Positions 1 through 13,788 of a stretch of DNA of 64,000 bases are shown here, one piece after another (positions within the stretch are counted from its first letter, which is position 1; each line of letters opens with the position of its first letter). A program made the translations under genes and the position numbers. Under the pieces are notes generated by a model. The model was given only the letters and a program-made list of their open reading frames with translations. It was not told the origin of the DNA and made no database searches. The stretch spans positions 131,613 to 195,612 of the forward strand of contig JAJDAJ010000070.1 in the NCBI GenBank assembly GCA_029261925.1, read 5' to 3'. This DNA is from Deltaproteobacteria bacterium. GTDB lineage: Bacteria; Myxococcota_A; UBA9160; SZUA-336.

Positions 1-1044
1 ATCGCCGCGGCCGCCGAGCGCACGCGGCGCATCCGGCTGGGCACGGGCGTGGTCTCGCTGCCCTACCACCACCCGCTGATGGTCGCCGACCGCATCCTGC
101 AGCTGGACCATCAGACCATGGGGCGCGTGATCTTCGGCGTGGGACCGGGGCAGCTCCCCTCCGACGCGTTCATGCTCGGCATCGACGTCTCGCGCCAGCG
201 CGAGATGATGGTCGAGGCGCTCGAGGTGGTCCTGCCGCTGCTGCGCGGCGAGACGGTCACGCACCACAGCGACTGGTTCGAGCTGAACGAGGCGCGGACG
301 CAGCTGCTGCCCTACTCCGACATCGAGGTCGCCGTGGCCTCGGCGATCTCGCCGTCGGGGCCGCGCACGGCCGGCCGCTTCGGCATCTCCATGCTCTCGA
401 TGGCCGCGAGCGCGGCCGAGGGCTTCTCGGTGCTACCGCAGCACTGGGCGGTGGCCGAGCAGCTCGCCGCCGAGCACGGCACGCAGGTCGACCGCTCGGG
501 CTGGCGCCTGGTGGCGCCCATGCACATCGCCGAGACGCGCGAGAAGGCGATCGAGGAGGTGAGCTGGGGCATCCTCGACCTGACGCGCTACCTGGAGCGA
601 CTGGGGGGCGCAGCGGCACCGTCGAAGACCACGGCCGAGCAGGCGATCGAGCGCTGGACGCAGGACGGCATGACGATCTTCGGTACGGCCACGATCGGTA
701 CGCCCGACGATGCCGTCGCGCGCATCGAGAGCTTCCGGAAGCAGTCGGGCGGCTTCGGCACGCTGCTGCTGCTCGCGACCGACTGCGCCGACCCCGAGGC
801 AACGCGCCGCAGCTACGAGCTCTTCGCACGCTACGTCATGCCCGAGATCCACCGCTCCAACGCCAACCGCCACGCCAGCCTGGAGTGGTGCAGCCAGCAC
901 AGCGGCCAGGTGGTCGGCGCGCTCCGGGGCGCGCTCGGGAAGGCGATCCAGGAGCACGAGGACGAGCGCGCGGCGCGCGGCGGCGAGGGCGTGGCCTGGG
1001 CGGATCGCACCAGCCTGCTGGTCGGCAGTGACGACGAGGACTGA
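1..1044 (+). CDS. LLM-class (luciferase-like) flavin-dependent oxidoreductase, 5' truncated
   Basis: The reading frame is open from base 1 to a stop at 1042-1044, so the true start lies upstream of the window; 347 residues are visible. The N-terminal visible part (RLGTGV, then a PYHHPLMVAD stretch and a GRVIFGVGPG strand-turn) is typical of the bacterial luciferase / F420 or FMN monooxygenase TIM-barrel family. These are cytoplasmic enzymes that oxidise substrates with reduced flavin, often as monooxygenases. The substrate cannot be told. It faces the amidohydrolase at 1054 with only 9 bases between the stops, so the two converge and are not one operon. The tail after about residue 290 is charged and Gly-rich, as in related monooxygenases. 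Confidence 0.85.
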   Translation: MAAAAERTRRIRLGTGVVSLPYHHPLMVADRILQLDHQTMGRVIFGVGPGQLPSDAFMLGIDVSRQREMMVEALEVVLPLLRGETVTHHSDWFELNEARTQLLPYSDIEVAVASAISPSGPRTAGRFGISMLSMAASAAEGFSVLPQHWAVAEQLAAEHGTQVDRSGWRLVAPMHIAETREKAIEEVSWGILDLTRYLERLGGAAAPSKTTAEQAIERWTQDGMTIFGTATIGTPDDAVARIESFRKQSGGFGTLLLLATDCADPEATRRSYELFARYVMPEIHRSNANRHASLEWCSQHSGQVVGALRGALGKAIQEHEDERAARGGEGVAWADRTSLLVGSDDED

Positions 1045-1053
1045 GCCCCGGGC

Positions 1054-2163
1054 TCAGGCGTCGAGCGCGTACAGGCGCGCGGCGCTGTCGCCGAGCAGGT
1101 CGCGGCGCGCCGCGGCCCCCAGCGGCGCGATCGTGCGCTCGAGCTTCGCGAGCACGCCGGGGAACGTGGCGTCGGGGTGCGGGTAGTCCGAGCCCCAGAC
1201 GATGCGGTCGCTGCCCAGCAGCGGCGCCAGCGGGACCAGCGTGCGCTCGCCGGGCTCGAACGAGATCCAGCACTGCCGCGCGAAGTACTCGCTCGGCGAG
1301 CGCTTCAGCCACGGGGTCCAGATCCCGTACAGCGGTCCCTCGCAGTGCTCGTCCATGCGCTCCAGCCAGCTCGGCATCCAGCCGCCGCCCGCCTCGAGAA
1401 AGACCACGCGCAGCCCGGGGTGCCGCTCGAGCACGCCACCCGCGATCAGCGCGAGCGACGCGAGCTGCATCTCCATGGGGTGGGAGATGATGTGCATGAA
1501 GCAGCGGTTATCGGGGTGCCGGTCGATCCCGACCGTCTCCATGGTGCCCTGCGTGCCCTCGTGCACGCCGATCGCCAGGTCGCAGTCGACCGCCGCGCGC
1601 CAGAATGCCTCGTAGGCCGGGTCGTCCAGCGTGCGACCGCGGTACGGATTGGGCCGGACCATCACCGCGCGCATGCAGTCGCGCCGACCCACGCGCCGCA
1701 GCTCGGCGGCGGCCAGCTCGGGATCCTGGAGGGGGACGATCGCCGCGGCGTACAGCCGCCCCGGCGCGGCGGCGCAGTAGTCGGTGATCCAGTCGTTGTA
1801 CGCGCGCGAGATCTCCGCGCAGAGCTCCGCGTCGTCGAGACCGCCGAAGGTCAGCCCCAGCGAGGGGTACAGCACCGCCACGTCGATGCGCTCGGCGTCC
1901 ATGTCGACCAGGCGCGGCCCGGGCTCGAAGCCCCCCGGCTTGCCGTCGGCGTACGCCCGGACCTCCTCGAGCCGGCCGACCGCACCGGTCGAGGTGATCG
2001 GAAACGGCATGAAGGGCTTGCCATCGACCACGAGGCGCTCCTCGCCGCCGATGCACTCGATGCGCGGAAGCCGCTCCGCCCACGCCCGCGCACCGTACCT
2101 CGACCAGAGGTCGGGGGGCTCGGTCACGTGCCCATCCGCGTCGACGACCCGCTGCGCCACCAT
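1054..2163 (-). CDS. Amidohydrolase family protein (ACMSD-like TIM barrel)
   Basis: 369 residues, the normal length for amidohydrolase_2 / ACMSD-like decarboxylases and hydrolases. The N-terminus has the DADGHV metal-site motif in the DxH position, followed by EPPDLW. Mid-protein HIISHPMEMQ and C-terminal WGSDYPHPD supply the expected histidine and aspartate ligands. Such cytoplasmic enzymes act on aromatic-ring cleavage products and similar carboxylates; the actual substrate is unknown. The ATG at 2163 has no Shine-Dalgarno sequence, but a TAGGCT box (2170-2175, minus strand) lies exactly 6 bases before it, which fits a leaderless transcript. Confidence 0.85.
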   Translation of the reverse strand: MVAQRVVDADGHVTEPPDLWSRYGARAWAERLPRIECIGGEERLVVDGKPFMPFPITSTGAVGRLEEVRAYADGKPGGFEPGPRLVDMDAERIDVAVLYPSLGLTFGGLDDAELCAEISRAYNDWITDYCAAAPGRLYAAAIVPLQDPELAAAELRRVGRRDCMRAVMVRPNPYRGRTLDDPAYEAFWRAAVDCDLAIGVHEGTQGTMETVGIDRHPDNRCFMHIISHPMEMQLASLALIAGGVLERHPGLRVVFLEAGGGWMPSWLERMDEHCEGPLYGIWTPWLKRSPSEYFARQCWISFEPGERTLVPLAPLLGSDRIVWGSDYPHPDATFPGVLAKLERTIAPLGAAARRDLLGDSAARLYALDA

Positions 2164-2169
2164 GCGCCC

Positions 2170-2175
2170 AGCCTA
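2170..2175 (-). promoter_or_regulatory. Candidate -10 box of a leaderless transcript (amidohydrolase)
   Basis: On the minus strand TAGGCT is followed by six bases and then the ATG at 2163. No good -35 hexamer is visible at 16-18 bases. Part of a pattern shared by several genes here. Confidence 0.4.
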
Positions 2176-2238
2176 CTACGCCGGCCACGGGTTGCGCCGG
2201 CCGCCCGCGTAGCGCACCAATGAGGCGCGGAGGAGCGC

Positions 2239-2925
2239 TTGAATCTCGACCCCGTCATCTGGTTCGCGGTCTTCGTGGTCTCGGTCACGATCCACGAGGC
2301 GGCGCACTCGACCGTGGCGTACCTGGGCGGCGACCGGACCGCGCACGCCGGCGGGCAGGTCTCGCTGAACCCGATCCCGCACATGCGCCGCGAGCCCCTG
2401 GGCATGGTGGTCTTCCCGATCGTCACCGTGCTCCAGTGGGGATTCCCGATGGGCTGGGCCAGCGCGCCCTACGACCCACGCTGGGAGGAGCGCCACCCGC
2501 GACGCGCGGCCTGGATGGCGGCCGCGGGTCCGGGCTCGAACCTGGCGCTGGGGATCCTGGCCTTCGCCGCGCTGAAGATCGGGCTGGCGACGGGAGTCCT
2601 AGCGACGCCCGACAGCGTCAACCTGTCGCGGCTCGTGACCTCCGACGCCGCCCTGGCCGGCGCCCTCGGCGGGCTGCTCAGCATGCTGCTGAGCATGAAC
2701 CTGATTCTGGCGCTGCTGAACCTGATGCCCGTCCCGCCGCTCGACGGCGCCTCGGCCATCACGCTGCTGATGCCCGACGACCTGGCGCGGCGCTACCGCG
2801 AGATGCTGCGCGGCTCGCCGCTGGCCTGGATCGGCTTCATCGCGATCTTCTTCCTGTTCGGCAAGATCTTCTGGCCGGTCTTCCTGACCGTGGCGGGTCT
2901 GCTGCACGGCGCGAGCTACGGCTAG
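2239..2925 (+). CDS. M50-family (site-2-protease-like) membrane zinc metalloprotease
   Basis: 228 residues with HEAAH at 19-23 inside the first membrane segment and NLMPVPPLDG at 161-170, whose aspartate (169) is the usual third zinc ligand. A GPGSN motif precedes a membrane helix, as in rhomboid-independent S2P homologues of the YwhC/Rip3-like small group. It should cleave substrates within the membrane; the substrate is unknown. It has no PDZ or CBS domain. The start is TTG at 2239 with AGGAG at 2231-2235 just upstream. It converges on clpB with about 20 bases between stops. Confidence 0.85.
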   Translation: MNLDPVIWFAVFVVSVTIHEAAHSTVAYLGGDRTAHAGGQVSLNPIPHMRREPLGMVVFPIVTVLQWGFPMGWASAPYDPRWEERHPRRAAWMAAAGPGSNLALGILAFAALKIGLATGVLATPDSVNLSRLVTSDAALAGALGGLLSMLLSMNLILALLNLMPVPPLDGASAITLLMPDDLARRYREMLRGSPLAWIGFIAIFFLFGKIFWPVFLTVAGLLHGASYG

Positions 2926-2947
2926 CTCGCCGGAGAACCGGGCCGCC

Positions 2948-5563
<2,616 letters not shown>

Positions 5564-5731
5564 CTCGGGTCTTCCTCCTGGCCTCGGGGCCCATCGTGAG
5601 CCCCACCGGCGCCGGGAGCGAAGCTTGGCACCTCCGGCGGGCTGTCAAACCCCACCTTCGCCTTACGTTTGCGCGGATTTCACCCCTCTCCGGGCGTTCT
5701 GCGGGTATCCTGCCGCCAGGAGGGCATGCGT

Positions 5732-8350
<2,619 letters not shown>

Positions 8351-8363
8351 GGCCACGGCGGGG

Positions 8364-8391
8364 CTGACGGCGGCCCGGCCGATGCTAAGAT
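8364..8391 (+). promoter_or_regulatory. Candidate sigma-70 promoter of tRNA-His
   Basis: CTGACG (8364-8369) and TAAGAT (8386-8391) are separated by 16 bases, and the tRNA begins about 39 bases after the -10 box. Confidence 0.45.
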
Positions 8392-8430
8392 TCGCCTCCG
8401 GCGCGCGGCCCCGCTGCGCGCCGCCTGGCG

Positions 8431-8507
8431 GTGGGTGTAGCTCAGTTGGTTAGAGCGCCTGGTTGTGGTCCAGGAGGTCGCGGGTTCGAATCCCGTCTCC
8501 CACCCCA
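8431..8507 (+). tRNA. tRNA-His (GTG anticodon)
   Basis: The full cloverleaf can be drawn. The acceptor stem 8431-8437 pairs with 8497-8503, with one U-U mismatch at pair 6-67. The D stem is GCTC/GAGC, and the anticodon stem CCTGG/CCAGG frames a TTGTGGT loop with GTG at 8465-8467. The T arm has TTCGAAT in its loop. G at 8430 is the histidine-specific G-1 and pairs with C73 at 8504; CCA is encoded at 8505-8507. Confidence 0.97.
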
Positions 8508-8582
8508 TCTTTTCCAGGAACCTGCGACCCGGTCGAGCCGCTCAGCTCCGGACGTCGCTCGGCCGCGGCGAGAGGAGAGGCC

Positions 8583-9800
8583 GTGAATCGTCGCCAATTC
8601 CTGACGGGGACATCTGCGCTCTCCTCCCTGCTGCTCACCGGATCCGCCGGGCGCGGTGCTGCTGCCGGCGCGCTGGCCGCTCCTGAAACCGAGACCGAGA
8701 AGGCGCTCGCCGATCTGCGCCAGGCGATCATCGATCAGGAGACTTCCTTCCGGGAAGATCCGGCGTGGTTCCACGGGCCCGATGACGAGGCAGAGGCCCG
8801 CCGCGCCGTCCTCCACGTGCTCCAGCACGCGCTCGAGATCTACCTGGAAGGTGACCCGGCCTATCCGGTGTTCAAGCGCTTCGTGACACCCGAGAAGAAG
8901 CTCCTCGGAGAGAACCCGGACGCCTGGTACTTCAACACGCTCGTGGATCCTGCCCACGAGTACCGGATCCGCGGCAACCTGGCGGGCGCGACCTACACCT
9001 CGTTCGCGGCCGAGCTGGGCACCCGGGACGGCTCGACCTCCACGGGACCCGCGGTGACGCTCAACGACACCCGATTCGACAGCGACGCGGACGGCAACTA
9101 CGAGATCGTGGCCAGCAGCAGGGAGCAGAAGGGCAACTGGCTGAGGCTCCCGCCGACCGCAGGCAGCATCACCACGCGCCACTACTACGAGCGAGAAGAG
9201 TCGATCGCAGCGGATCGGTTGCACCACATTCCGATCCTCATCGAGCGCGTGGGCAATCGGCCGCCGCCGGAGCCGCCGACGGATGCAAGCGTCTCCTCGG
9301 CAGTCCGGCGAGTTGCACGCTTCGTCCGCACGAACGTGTACCGGTCGCTCGGGGAGGGCCGAGCGGTGCCCAACTTCATGTCGAGAACACCGAACCAGTT
9401 CAACCCGATCGTGCGCGACGAGACGACGAAGTCCATGGCCTTCGGTGCGGCGGACAACGTCTACTCGATGGCCCCCATCGTGCTGGAGCCCGACCAGGCG
9501 CTGATCGTCCGGGGACGCTTCCCCGCATGCCGCTTCGCGAGTGCAATGCTCTGGAACCGGCTCAGCCAGACGCTCGACTATGTCCACCGGCGCAACTCGC
9601 TCAACCGCAGGCAGGTCGAGTACGAGAAGGACGGAAGCTTCAAGATGGTGGTCGCGCACCGCGACCCGGGCACGCCGAACTGGCTCGATGGTGAGGGACG
9701 CAAGCGCCTGACGATGTTCTGGCGCTTCATGCTGGCAGAGGAGGACATCGAGCCGCTTCGCACGAAGGTCGTGAAGGTCCGCGACGCCGCGATCGCGTGA
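8583..9800 (+). CDS. Tat-exported DUF1214 domain protein
   Basis: 405 residues from the GTG at 8583, preceded by AGAGGAGAGG. An upstream extension would run into the tRNA. The first residues, NRRQFLTG followed by a hydrophobic Ala/Leu stretch, are a twin-arginine signal, so the folded protein should be sent across the inner membrane. The body resembles DUF1214 proteins: a helical segment with LQHALEIYLE, then NPDAWYF and EYRIRGN, and a beta-rich C-terminal half. The biochemical role of DUF1214 is not established. It lies 75 bases after tRNA-His on the same strand and could be read through from it. Confidence 0.8.
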   Translation: MNRRQFLTGTSALSSLLLTGSAGRGAAAGALAAPETETEKALADLRQAIIDQETSFREDPAWFHGPDDEAEARRAVLHVLQHALEIYLEGDPAYPVFKRFVTPEKKLLGENPDAWYFNTLVDPAHEYRIRGNLAGATYTSFAAELGTRDGSTSTGPAVTLNDTRFDSDADGNYEIVASSREQKGNWLRLPPTAGSITTRHYYEREESIAADRLHHIPILIERVGNRPPPEPPTDASVSSAVRRVARFVRTNVYRSLGEGRAVPNFMSRTPNQFNPIVRDETTKSMAFGAADNVYSMAPIVLEPDQALIVRGRFPACRFASAMLWNRLSQTLDYVHRRNSLNRRQVEYEKDGSFKMVVAHRDPGTPNWLDGEGRKRLTMFWRFMLAEEDIEPLRTKVVKVRDAAIA

Positions 9801-10029
9801 AGAAGAGGTCCGCTCGGAGCCCCTCGTCCTGGTCACGCCCCGTGAACGCGCGCTCCGCCACCGCGCCCGGCGCCGCGTCGTCTGGCCCACTCCTGGCCCG
9901 GCGCGACGTCAGCCACTGACACCGCATCGGTACCGGGCCCCGCTGCCGGGGATGAACGCGACGCACCGGATCGCGCATACTCCCGGCGCTGCCCCGCGCG
10001 GAGGCCGGGCGGCAGTGACGAGGAGAGCC

Positions 10030-11496
10030 ATGCCGCCCCAGATCCAGCCCAGCGAGCCCCGCAGCGTCGATTCCGTGACCGAGTGGCACGACGAGGCCGA
10101 CGTGGTGATCGTCGGCTATGGCGGCGCGGGCGTCTGCGCCGCGCTCGAGGCCGCACGAGCGGGTGCCGACGTGCTCGCCCTCGAGCGCGCCGGCGGTGGA
10201 GGCGGGACGACCGCCATGTCGACCGCGCACATGTACATGGGCGGTGGCGGGGGCACGCGCGTGCAGCGTGCCGTGGGCTTCGAGGATCAGACCGAGGACA
10301 TGTTCCGCTTCATCATGGCGTCGGCCGACGACCCCGACGAGGAGAAGGTCCGCCTGTTCTGCGACGAGAGCCTCGACCACTTCAACTGGCTCGTCGAGCA
10401 GGGCGTGCCCTTCAAGGACTCGATCTACCCGGAGCGCACGCCCGAGCAGCCCAACGACGACTGCCTGATCTGGTCGGGCAACGAGAAGGCCCACCCGTTC
10501 CGCGAGCTGGCGAAGCCCGCCCCGCGCGGGCACAAGGTCCAGAGCATGACGCAGGGCGGCCCGGTGCTCTTCGGGATCCTGTCGAAGCACGCCGAGGAGG
10601 CCGGCGTCCGGCTGCAGTGCGACACGCGGGTGCTCGCGCTGATCACCCGCGGCAGCGACGGTCGGGTGTGCGGGGTGGTCGCGCTGCAGGACGGCCAGGA
10701 GCGCAACATCCGCGCGCGGCGCGGCGTGATCCTGTGCGCCGGGGGCTTCGTCATGAACCCCGAGATGCTGCGAAATCACATCCCGGAGCTGCTCGCGGAC
10801 AACGTCAGCCCGATCGGCAACCCGCACGACGACGGGGCCGGGATCCGCATGGGCATGGCGGCACGCGGCACCGGGATCCACCTGGACGAGTACTTCATCA
10901 CGGTGATCTGGTACCCGCCCTCGAGCCTCACGAAGGGAATCCTGGTCAACGAGCGCGGGCAGCGCTTCATCAACGAGGACTCGTACCACGGTCGCTGCGC
11001 GGAGCACGCGCGGCGCCAGAAGCGGGCCTTCCTCATCGCCGACAACGCCTGCTTCGGCTACCCGGACAGCGGGCTCGAGCTGATCGCGACCGAGGAATCG
11101 ATCGCCGATCTCGAGAAGACTCTGGACATTCCCGCGCCGCTGCTCCAGCAGACCGTCGAGGTCTACAACGAGCACGCGGCCCGCGGCGAGGATCCCCTCT
11201 TCCACAAGCACGCGGACTGGCTCGCGCCGCTCGACGAGCCGCCGTTCGCCGCCATCGAGTGCAGCTACGGGACCGCCCACTACCAGGTGTTCACGCTCGG
11301 CGGCCTGAAGACGCGGACCAGCGGCGAGGTGCTGACCGAGGACGGCCGGGAGGTACCGGGGCTGTTCGCGGCCGGGCGCAACAGCTGCGGCATCCCGCGC
11401 TCGTCCTGGGGCTACTGCAGCGGCACGTCGGTGGCCGACGCCACCTTCTTCGGCCGCAGGGCCGGACGCGCCGCCGCCGCGGCCAAGACCTGGTGA
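10030..11496 (+). CDS. FAD-dependent oxidoreductase (fumarate reductase / ketosteroid dehydrogenase-like flavoprotein)
   Basis: 488 residues from the ATG at 10030, which follows AGGAGAG at 10021-10027. An FAD-binding Rossmann motif GYGGAG lies near residue 30, followed by ERAGGGGGTTAMS, the pyrophosphate-contacting Gly-rich turn of FAD_binding_2 proteins. The C-terminus has the GLFAAGRNS motif that closes the flavin site. The family includes succinate/fumarate dehydrogenase flavoproteins, urocanate reductases and 3-ketosteroid dehydrogenases; the substrate is undetermined. No heme or Fe-S partner is adjacent, which favours a soluble dehydrogenase. It converges on the alcohol dehydrogenase gene. 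Confidence 0.85.
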   Translation: MPPQIQPSEPRSVDSVTEWHDEADVVIVGYGGAGVCAALEAARAGADVLALERAGGGGGTTAMSTAHMYMGGGGGTRVQRAVGFEDQTEDMFRFIMASADDPDEEKVRLFCDESLDHFNWLVEQGVPFKDSIYPERTPEQPNDDCLIWSGNEKAHPFRELAKPAPRGHKVQSMTQGGPVLFGILSKHAEEAGVRLQCDTRVLALITRGSDGRVCGVVALQDGQERNIRARRGVILCAGGFVMNPEMLRNHIPELLADNVSPIGNPHDDGAGIRMGMAARGTGIHLDEYFITVIWYPPSSLTKGILVNERGQRFINEDSYHGRCAEHARRQKRAFLIADNACFGYPDSGLELIATEESIADLEKTLDIPAPLLQQTVEVYNEHAARGEDPLFHKHADWLAPLDEPPFAAIECSYGTAHYQVFTLGGLKTRTSGEVLTEDGREVPGLFAAGRNSCGIPRSSWGYCSGTSVADATFFGRRAGRAAAAAKTW

Positions 11497-11498
11497 GC

Positions 11499-11515
11499 GA
11501 CCGGGTGGCCCGGTC
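11499..11515. terminator. Perfect 7-bp hairpin between convergent genes
   Basis: GACCGGG-TGG-CCCGGTC lies directly between the stop of the FAD oxidoreductase and the stop of the alcohol dehydrogenase. There is no T-run, so it is not a classical intrinsic terminator, but its placement suggests a bidirectional 3' end structure. Confidence 0.4.
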
Positions 11516-12615
11516 TAGCCCGCCAGCTCGATCACCGTGCGGATGCCGCGCGCGGCGCGCAGGTCGTCGATCCCCGCGTTGATCTCGGCGAGCGGGTAGC
11601 GCTGCGAGATCATCGGCTCGAGCAGCAGCGCCCCGCTGCGCCACAGGTCGATCAGGCGCGGGACCTCGTGGTGGCTGTTGCACGAGCCCAGCATGGTGCC
11701 GCGCAGCTTCTTCTCGTGGCTGAGGAACATCACCGCGGGCTCGAGCTTCACGGTCTGATCGGCCGCCGGCGCTCCGACCATCACGGTGGTGCCACCGATG
11801 CGCGTGGCGGCCAGGCCGTCCTGGACCAGGCTCGCCAGGCCGGCGGCGTCGAAGGCGTAGTCCACACCGATGCCTCCGGTCAGCTCGTACGTGCGTGCCA
11901 CGACGTCCTCGCGCGTCGGGTCGATCGCGTGGGTGGCACCGAACTCGGCGGCGGCCTCGCGCCGCCCCGCGACCGGGTCCGACACGATGATGCGCGCGGC
12001 ACCGGCGATGCGAGCGCCCTGCACGACCGAGATGCCGATCCCGCCCAGGCCCATCACCAGCACCGTGGCGCCGGCCTCCACGTCGGCCGCGTTGAGCACC
12101 GCACCCACGCCGGTCTGCAGCGCGCAGCCGATCACGCAGGCCACGTCGAGCGGCACGTCGGCGTCGACCTTCACGGCGTTGCGCTCCTCCACGACGGTGT
12201 ACTCGCCGAAGCCACCGACCCCCAGGCCCAGCAGCACCGTCTCGCCGCCGCGCGACAGCGGTGAGGTCCCGTCCGAGAGCGTGCCGGCCATGAAGCTGCG
12301 CGCCTGCTCGCAGAGCGTGTGCTCGCCGCGCACGCACCAGTAACAGCGGCCGCACGGACCCAGGGGCGTCAGCATCACGGGATCGCCCGGTGCCAGGCGG
12401 CTGACGCCGGCGCCGACCTGCTCGACCGTGCCCGCCGCCTCGTGTCCGAGCACGATCGGCGACGGCGAGCCGGCATCCACCAGCGTGACGTCGGAGTGAC
12501 AGATCCCGCAGTGCGAGACCCGGATCAGGACCTGTCCGGCCCCCGGCTCGGCGATGTCCATGTCGGAGACCACGTCGAGGGGTCCTCCGGGCTTCTCGAG
12601 CAGGGCTGCGCGCAT
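11515..12615 (-). CDS. Zinc-dependent alcohol dehydrogenase (MDR family)
   Basis: 366 residues. The catalytic zinc ligand C36 is in CGICHSD, with H58/E59 in GHEAAG. The structural zinc lobe has four cysteines at 88, 91, 94 and 102. The Rossmann motif GLGGIG lies in the middle. The overall pattern, including ALQTGVGAVLNAA, matches the class III-like branch of medium-chain dehydrogenases, which use NAD(P) or tightly bound NAD. The specific alcohol is not known. The ATG at 12615 has GAGGAGAG upstream. A much longer in-frame extension upstream is antisense to the next gene and lacks family similarity. Confidence 0.9.
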   Translation of the reverse strand: MRAALLEKPGGPLDVVSDMDIAEPGAGQVLIRVSHCGICHSDVTLVDAGSPSPIVLGHEAAGTVEQVGAGVSRLAPGDPVMLTPLGPCGRCYWCVRGEHTLCEQARSFMAGTLSDGTSPLSRGGETVLLGLGVGGFGEYTVVEERNAVKVDADVPLDVACVIGCALQTGVGAVLNAADVEAGATVLVMGLGGIGISVVQGARIAGAARIIVSDPVAGRREAAAEFGATHAIDPTREDVVARTYELTGGIGVDYAFDAAGLASLVQDGLAATRIGGTTVMVGAPAADQTVKLEPAVMFLSHEKKLRGTMLGSCNSHHEVPRLIDLWRSGALLLEPMISQRYPLAEINAGIDDLRAARGIRTVIELAG

Positions 12616-12695
12616 CGTGTCGCTCTCCTCTGGGGTCGGCGGCCCGGATGATCGCACAGGGGACCGGGCCACGCGGCCGAGGGCGCCGCATGGCG

Positions 12696-12701
12696 TACCC
12701 T
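12696..12701 (+). promoter_or_regulatory. Candidate -10 box of a leaderless transcript (phosphodiesterase)
   Basis: TACCCT is followed by six bases and the GTG at 12708. Confidence 0.35.
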
Positions 12702-12707
12702 GTGGGT

Positions 12708-13775
12708 GTGAGCGACCTGAGACCCCTCCGGACGACCGGCCTCCTGCTGAGCCTGCTCGCGCTGGTCGCACCCGCTGAAGCCAGCGCGCAGCAGCGCTGC
12801 CTCGAGCGCACCCGACACGCCCTGGTGATCGGCATCGACGGCGCGCGCGGCGACGTGCTGCACGCGCTCGCCCTCGAGCGCGAGACGCTCCCGGCGATCC
12901 GAGCGCTGATGGAGCACGGGTCCCACGCTCCGTGTCCCGACGCGCACGACCCCGGCTGCGCGCGCGCCCACCCGGGCCCGGCGGCTCCGGGGGCCGCGAT
13001 CTGGGTGACGGCGCCCGGCTGGGCCTCCGTGCTGTCGGGAGTGGTCCCCGCGCGCCACGGAGTGGCCAGCAACGCACACGAGAGCCTGGCCAAGTACGCC
13101 ACACGCGAGCACCCGTCGTTCCTGCTGCGCGCGCGCCGGGCCGGCCTGCGCACCGCGGCGGGCGGGGTCGGCGCCTTCCTGACCTCGACCGACGGCGACG
13201 GCATCTACCCCGGCGTGCTCGACTACGAGTGCGGCACGCGCGAGAGCGGACCGGCCGTCGAGGCGGGCGCCGGGCAAAGCTGCAATCTCGACGCGCGCCT
13301 GGGCCTGGACTCGCGCGATCCCGACCGCGACGACAGGCTGACCCGCTGGATGGTCGGGCACATCGAGCACTCGACTCACGTGATCATGGGCGTGCTCGAC
13401 CGCGTGGACGAGACGGGCCACCGGCGCGGCTTCGGGCCCGGCGCCCACTACGCGGCGGCGCTGGCACGCGCGGACGCGCAGGTGGGGCGCCTGCTGGCGG
13501 CCGTGCGGCGCGCCGCGGCGCAGCGCTGCGAGGCATGGCTGGTGGTGCTGACCTCCGACCACGGCGGTCACGCGCGGCAACTGGGCGGCGGCGCACACGG
13601 TGGCCGTGCCGGACCCGACGACGCGATCCCGTTCGTGCTGGCCAGCTTCGGCGGCCCACGCGTGGGCGCGCTCACCTGGCCCGTGTTCCAGGTCGACGTG
13701 CACCCCACGCTGCTGCGCTGGCTGGGACTGCGCCCGGCCGACGATCTCGACGGCTGGGTACAGGGCCTGCGCTGA
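12708..13775 (+). CDS. Exported alkaline-phosphatase-superfamily phosphodiesterase
   Basis: 355 residues from the GTG at 12708; an in-frame ATG at 12690 is the alternative. The chosen start gives a compact signal peptide (about 1-28) and lies 6 bases after a TACCCT box. Metal-site motifs of the type I phosphodiesterase / nucleotide pyrophosphatase group are visible. GIDG has D44, TAPGWASVLSG carries the likely threonine nucleophile, and DRVDETGH, SDHGGH and GGGAHGG follow in the usual order. It should hydrolyse phosphodiesters or phosphomonoesters in the periplasm. Substrate unknown. No operon partner on this strand. Confidence 0.8.
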   Translation: MSDLRPLRTTGLLLSLLALVAPAEASAQQRCLERTRHALVIGIDGARGDVLHALALERETLPAIRALMEHGSHAPCPDAHDPGCARAHPGPAAPGAAIWVTAPGWASVLSGVVPARHGVASNAHESLAKYATREHPSFLLRARRAGLRTAAGGVGAFLTSTDGDGIYPGVLDYECGTRESGPAVEAGAGQSCNLDARLGLDSRDPDRDDRLTRWMVGHIEHSTHVIMGVLDRVDETGHRRGFGPGAHYAAALARADAQVGRLLAAVRRAAAQRCEAWLVVLTSDHGGHARQLGGGAHGGRAGPDDAIPFVLASFGGPRVGALTWPVFQVDVHPTLLRWLGLRPADDLDGWVQGLR

Positions 13776-13788
13776 CGGGAGCCGGCGT

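Noticed and set aside
5643..5648. TTGACA as part of a clpB promoter, or a heat-shock promoter
   Set aside because: No acceptable -10 at the right distance, no sigma-32 or CIRCE element; mentioned only as a possible -35.
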